NCBI GenBank assembly: GCA_964247055.1
Contig: OZ176056.1
Span: 5,890,001 to 5,954,000 of the forward strand
Direction: 5' to 3'
Source: Paragordius varius
Lineage: Eukaryota; Nematomorpha
DNA: 64,000 bases
The position numbers were made by a program, and so were the translations under genes. Below the pieces are notes generated by a model. The model was not told where the DNA came from. It searched no databases and saw nothing but the letters and a program-made list of their open reading frames with translations. Shown here piece after piece: positions 60,960 to 64,000 of the stretch. Positions within the stretch are counted from its first letter, which is position 1, and every line of letters starts with the position of its first letter.

Positions 60960-61390
60960 TTTCTGTTCCTAACCTAAAAAAATTATATAAAAATGCCAAA
61001 ATATCCAAATAATATTTAGTTTTGGAATAAATGTTTCCGTATCAAACTACTTGGACGCCATTTTTATTTTATTACATTTTTGCATAATATCGTGCTTATT
61101 TGATTCTAAGCCTAAAATTAAGTTTACTTAAATAGTGGTATGTTTGCATATATTTATATTTAGCTTATGCACACATGTCATGTTGGTAACTTTGGAATGT
61201 ATGTCTGAATAAGTATTATCTGTATTTTTGAATGAATTTCATATAATATTTTTTAGGGTTATTTAAGGCAAACTTTTGCCATGGTTTTAATTTTTTCCAT
61301 ATTTTTTGAAATAATTAATTTTAAAGCCTGAGGTATTTAACTATTCAAATTATCGAAGGACTGATATGAGTATTTTGTATCCAATATTAA
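60960..61390. mobile_element. piggyBac-type MITE relic
   Basis: The middle and right part match the 32,999 MITE (tatcaaactacttggacgcc, cacacatgtcatgttg, cgaaggactga), ending tgtatccaatattaa. The left end is missing and divergence is high. Confidence 0.65.
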
Positions 61391-61454
61391 TATTGTTCAA
61401 TTTACATTATTGTTTAATGGCCAAACAAGAAATTAGTGTATGAGTTAAAAACAA

Positions 61455-61670
61455 GGCTTAAACCAGTTCATAAAAAAGTGGATCTGGTCGGTTGGACAAA
61501 TCGAACACAAATCGCGTTGCTTCGTAAAAATTTGAAAATAGAACCAGGGGTTCCTGATTTGGAACTGGGGTGGTTCCTGAAAAAATAGCGGAACCGCGTT
61601 AGTTTCCTAAAAATTTACCAGTTCCTGAACCGGTTTTTACAACTAGCAACAGTTTCATTTTCGGTTCCTG
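61455..61670. repeat. ggttcc/ccggtt-rich segment, possible DNA-transposon relic
   Basis: Repeated gttcctga, gaaccg and ccggtt motifs in both orientations stand out from the AT-rich background and recall the cgaaccggtc...gaaccgg block inside the hAT-type elements. No ends or target duplication could be defined. Confidence 0.35.
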
Positions 61671-61679
61671 ACTTTTGAT

Positions 61680-62869
61680 TATTTGATTTTCGTACAAAAT
61701 TATCATAAAAATTATCAACCAAAATATTAACAATTATAAACCAAACAAGTTATAATAAATATCCAAATGTATTGTTAAAGTAATATAATGTAGCATAAGA
61801 AACAGATATAATAGGAAATCCAAACGCCAATTTTTGAGCACATTTTAAAGAATTTTTTCATGAAAAAGGGTTCATTCCAAAAAATGTCACTAATATATTT
61901 TTTTTTGTTTTATATTATTTTACATAAAGGGATGGAAAGCTGACCACCTACTAAAATTGAAAAATTATTGGATTTTCTATTATAATTTAATTCTATTACT
62001 TAATTTTTGATTGGAATTTAAAGTGCCATATAGAAAATTTACAGACAAATATATTATTTATACCTTTGCTCAATTATTCTAAAAGTTCGGAAAAATTTTA
62101 TGTAAAGGCGCGATTGACCACGGTAATTTAAAGCATCAAGTGACACAAAAGTTTAAAAGGTATATTAATTTTAATCAAAAATTTATGATTGGTTAGAAAA
62201 TATATATCATCCGAAATTGGGCTTAGAATAAATATAATTTTATAAAAAGGCTGCTAAGATTTGGCCGGATTTAAAGTAAAAAAGGAAAATAATTATTTAG
62301 TATTTTTATTTTGATTTATTGGTATAGGGTTATATTAATTATAGTCGATTCGGTGTTAAAACAAAATATATCTTAGGATTTATTATGCAAAATTAATGGA
62401 TTATTGCAAAATATTATGTAGTCTATTTAAAGTCGTTATATAAAGGTCAAAGATTCTAGAAAAGGAAATATGTGGTCGGTATGCGTTTAGTTGCGATTCA
62501 AATAGTGATTCTTGTAAGGTTCTGGAAAAGGATACTTATCGTGTGAAGGCTTCAATAAATTTGATATCTAAAAAAAATTATAAAAATTATATTTTATTTA
62601 TGATATGTAAATATATCATTATCGATTCGTTTCATAATCAATAAAAACGTTTACCTAAATAAATTATTTTCCAATCAATACATTTATAAATATTCACTCA
62701 TGTAAACGCATGTTTTAATCGAGAAGGAAAGGTATGGTATCCTACGCTATTCTTATCCACCTTTTTACCAAAAACCTTGATTTCATACCTTCTCCTAACA
62801 TATTTATAATCCTTAAAAATCCTTAACATATTTCTCTTTACATTCACTCATTCTAATCAAATACTGAAA
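61680..62869. other. AT-rich stretch before the LINE fragment
   Basis: No gene recognised. The last 150 bp may be the 5' leader of the following LINE. Confidence 0.35.
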
Positions 62870-64000
62870 ATGTTGACATCGCGTAATCTCAGCATCCGTA
62901 TCAGACCGTGAAAATTACGGGGTGTGCTCATAACAATAATAACTTAGATTTAGTATTAAACGAAATGACCAGGCGTAATGACATACTAGATTTCAAAATG
63001 ACACTACCGGAACTTTAGTGACATCATATATTGTATATTTCTGGCAATATATAACTCGTTCAAATACAACGTCGGTATAATATTGAATAAAAAGCTAGCT
63101 AATTTATCTGATTTTTCAATCTAATCAATGAATGTATAATTTCAATCCGCATATAACCCCTCAACCCATTAAAATCTTTCAAATTTACGGCACTCCTCTT
63201 ACAGCGATCTGTGAAAAATTTTAAAGCGTTTCGACTTGGCGATTCAAATTTTAAATAAGGATATCAATTTATCTTAGGAGACTTCAATTCTATCAGAAAA
63301 ACAAAAGTTTTATTTGACGGGTGGCTTTGGCCATAAAAACGAGAGAGATAAATTGATCGAACTGTGTGCTTACCTACGTTTCTTCGCTCAAACATCTTTT
63401 AAACAACCTAAACGAGGTCTATACTTATGGCGTTCCGTGTGTCAAAGGTACCGTAATTAAATTGATTTCTTATTAGGTATGGTTAAATATAAAAGTGTAT
63501 TTCATGTTAAATGCTTGCCGCCAGATTGCTACAGCGACCACAATTAATTCATCCCCAAACTCTGCATTAAATTACAACTACCCAAAATATCCAAACACAT
63601 TAAAACAAGATTGGATTATCAATCGACAACAAATTTAGCACCGCTTTATCAAATCGTTTCGAGTATCTTAATTTTAATTCCGAAAACTGTCACTATATAA
63701 TTTCTCATCAACGCTATACAGACAATTTGCAAAGATACAGCCGACGAATTTATACAGCCTCTCAAACATAAAAAAAGGCAAAAAGTATTGAGATCGCAGA
63801 AAAACGTAAATCAAATGCAAATAGAATTAATACAAACAAATAAACAGTCAATGTAAAAATAAAGGACAAAAATAAATACGAGCAACTGTGCGAAAAGTTA
63901 GAAACACGCCAAAAATAAACGAAACCCTTTTGCCGATAACATAAAAATCTCTCTACAATGGACTTATGAGAAACGACAACAACTCAATCATCACTGAAAA
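62870..64000 (+). mobile_element. LINE endonuclease region, broken, running off the window
   Basis: From an ATG at 62,870 (MLTSRNLSIRI...) come blocks of an RTE-like apurinic endonuclease in order: VGIILNKKLANLSDF, the ILGDFNSI catalytic box near 63,270, a LYLWRSVCQRYRN-IDFLLG block near 63,420-63,480 and YSDHN near 63,530. These mirror the GDFN, TWRSP..RNQIDYIL and SDH motifs of LINE endonucleases. In-frame stops and shifts show decay. Opposite orientation to, and different from, LINE copies A and B. The RT would lie beyond 64,000. Confidence 0.7.

Overview
The window is very AT-rich and intron-bearing, with spliceosomal GT...AG signals, RTE-type LINEs, a Ty3/gypsy relic, hAT and piggyBac derivatives and a foldback element. 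This points to an animal nuclear genome, probably an invertebrate; the lineage cannot be fixed from the sequence. No rRNA, tRNA or CRISPR array was recognised. Nearly all long ORFs here are repeats or transposons. The real coding signal is in exons too short for an ORF scan.

Main result: from about 0.8 to 42.6 kb the minus strand carries about ten decayed, tandemly arranged copies (U1-U10) of one gene built from micro-exons of 27-71 nt. Four exon classes are strongly supported: E7 (EENMGNVP...), E2 (VANNGSGMEAKESGK...), E6 (SKENNNETN...) and a terminal exon E9 (LTQSNNIASLKQYF..., ending in a stop). The internal ones have AG/GT borders in most copies, begin with 2 nt and end with 1 nt of a codon, and vary in length almost only by multiples of three (E2: 51, 54, 60, 63; E7: 39, 45, 48, 54, 66; E6: 27, 30). 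E9 also begins with 2 nt. Less certain exons (E10, E5, E8, E3, ED) lie between them. Order 5' to 3': E10-E7-E5-E8-E3-E2-ED-E6-E9. The peptides are N/S/K/E-rich and hydrophilic. The layout resembles known micro-exon gene families, but I do not identify it with any named one.

Mobile DNA has been inserted into this array layer upon layer. A 2,068-bp non-autonomous hAT element sits in E10 with an 8-bp target duplication, and shorter derivatives sit at the same site in other units. piggyBac-type MITEs with TTAA targets are nested inside it. Two MITEs whose inverted repeats are built of 21-bp minisatellites lie at 6.4 and 21.4 kb. Two copies of an RTE LINE (8.5-11.5 and 24.3-27.4 kb) share one insertion site. 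Recent segmental duplications (2.7-8.1 with 37.1-41.5 kb; 31.2-36.7 with 41.5-47.1 kb) provide empty and filled sites for dating the insertions.

From 47 to 54 kb there is a good fibronectin-III-like exon (47,100-47,318, minus), a decayed relative at about 51.9-52.0 kb, a possible coiled-coil terminal exon at 51.2 kb and a 2.4-kb palindromic foldback element. From 54.4 to 58.5 kb lies a broken Ty3/gypsy fossil flanked by a 0.55-kb direct repeat. From 59 to 64 kb there is mostly featureless AT-rich DNA, a MITE relic, and the start of another LINE endonuclease that runs off the window. At the left edge (60-469, minus) two exons look like the 3' end of an unrelated host gene.
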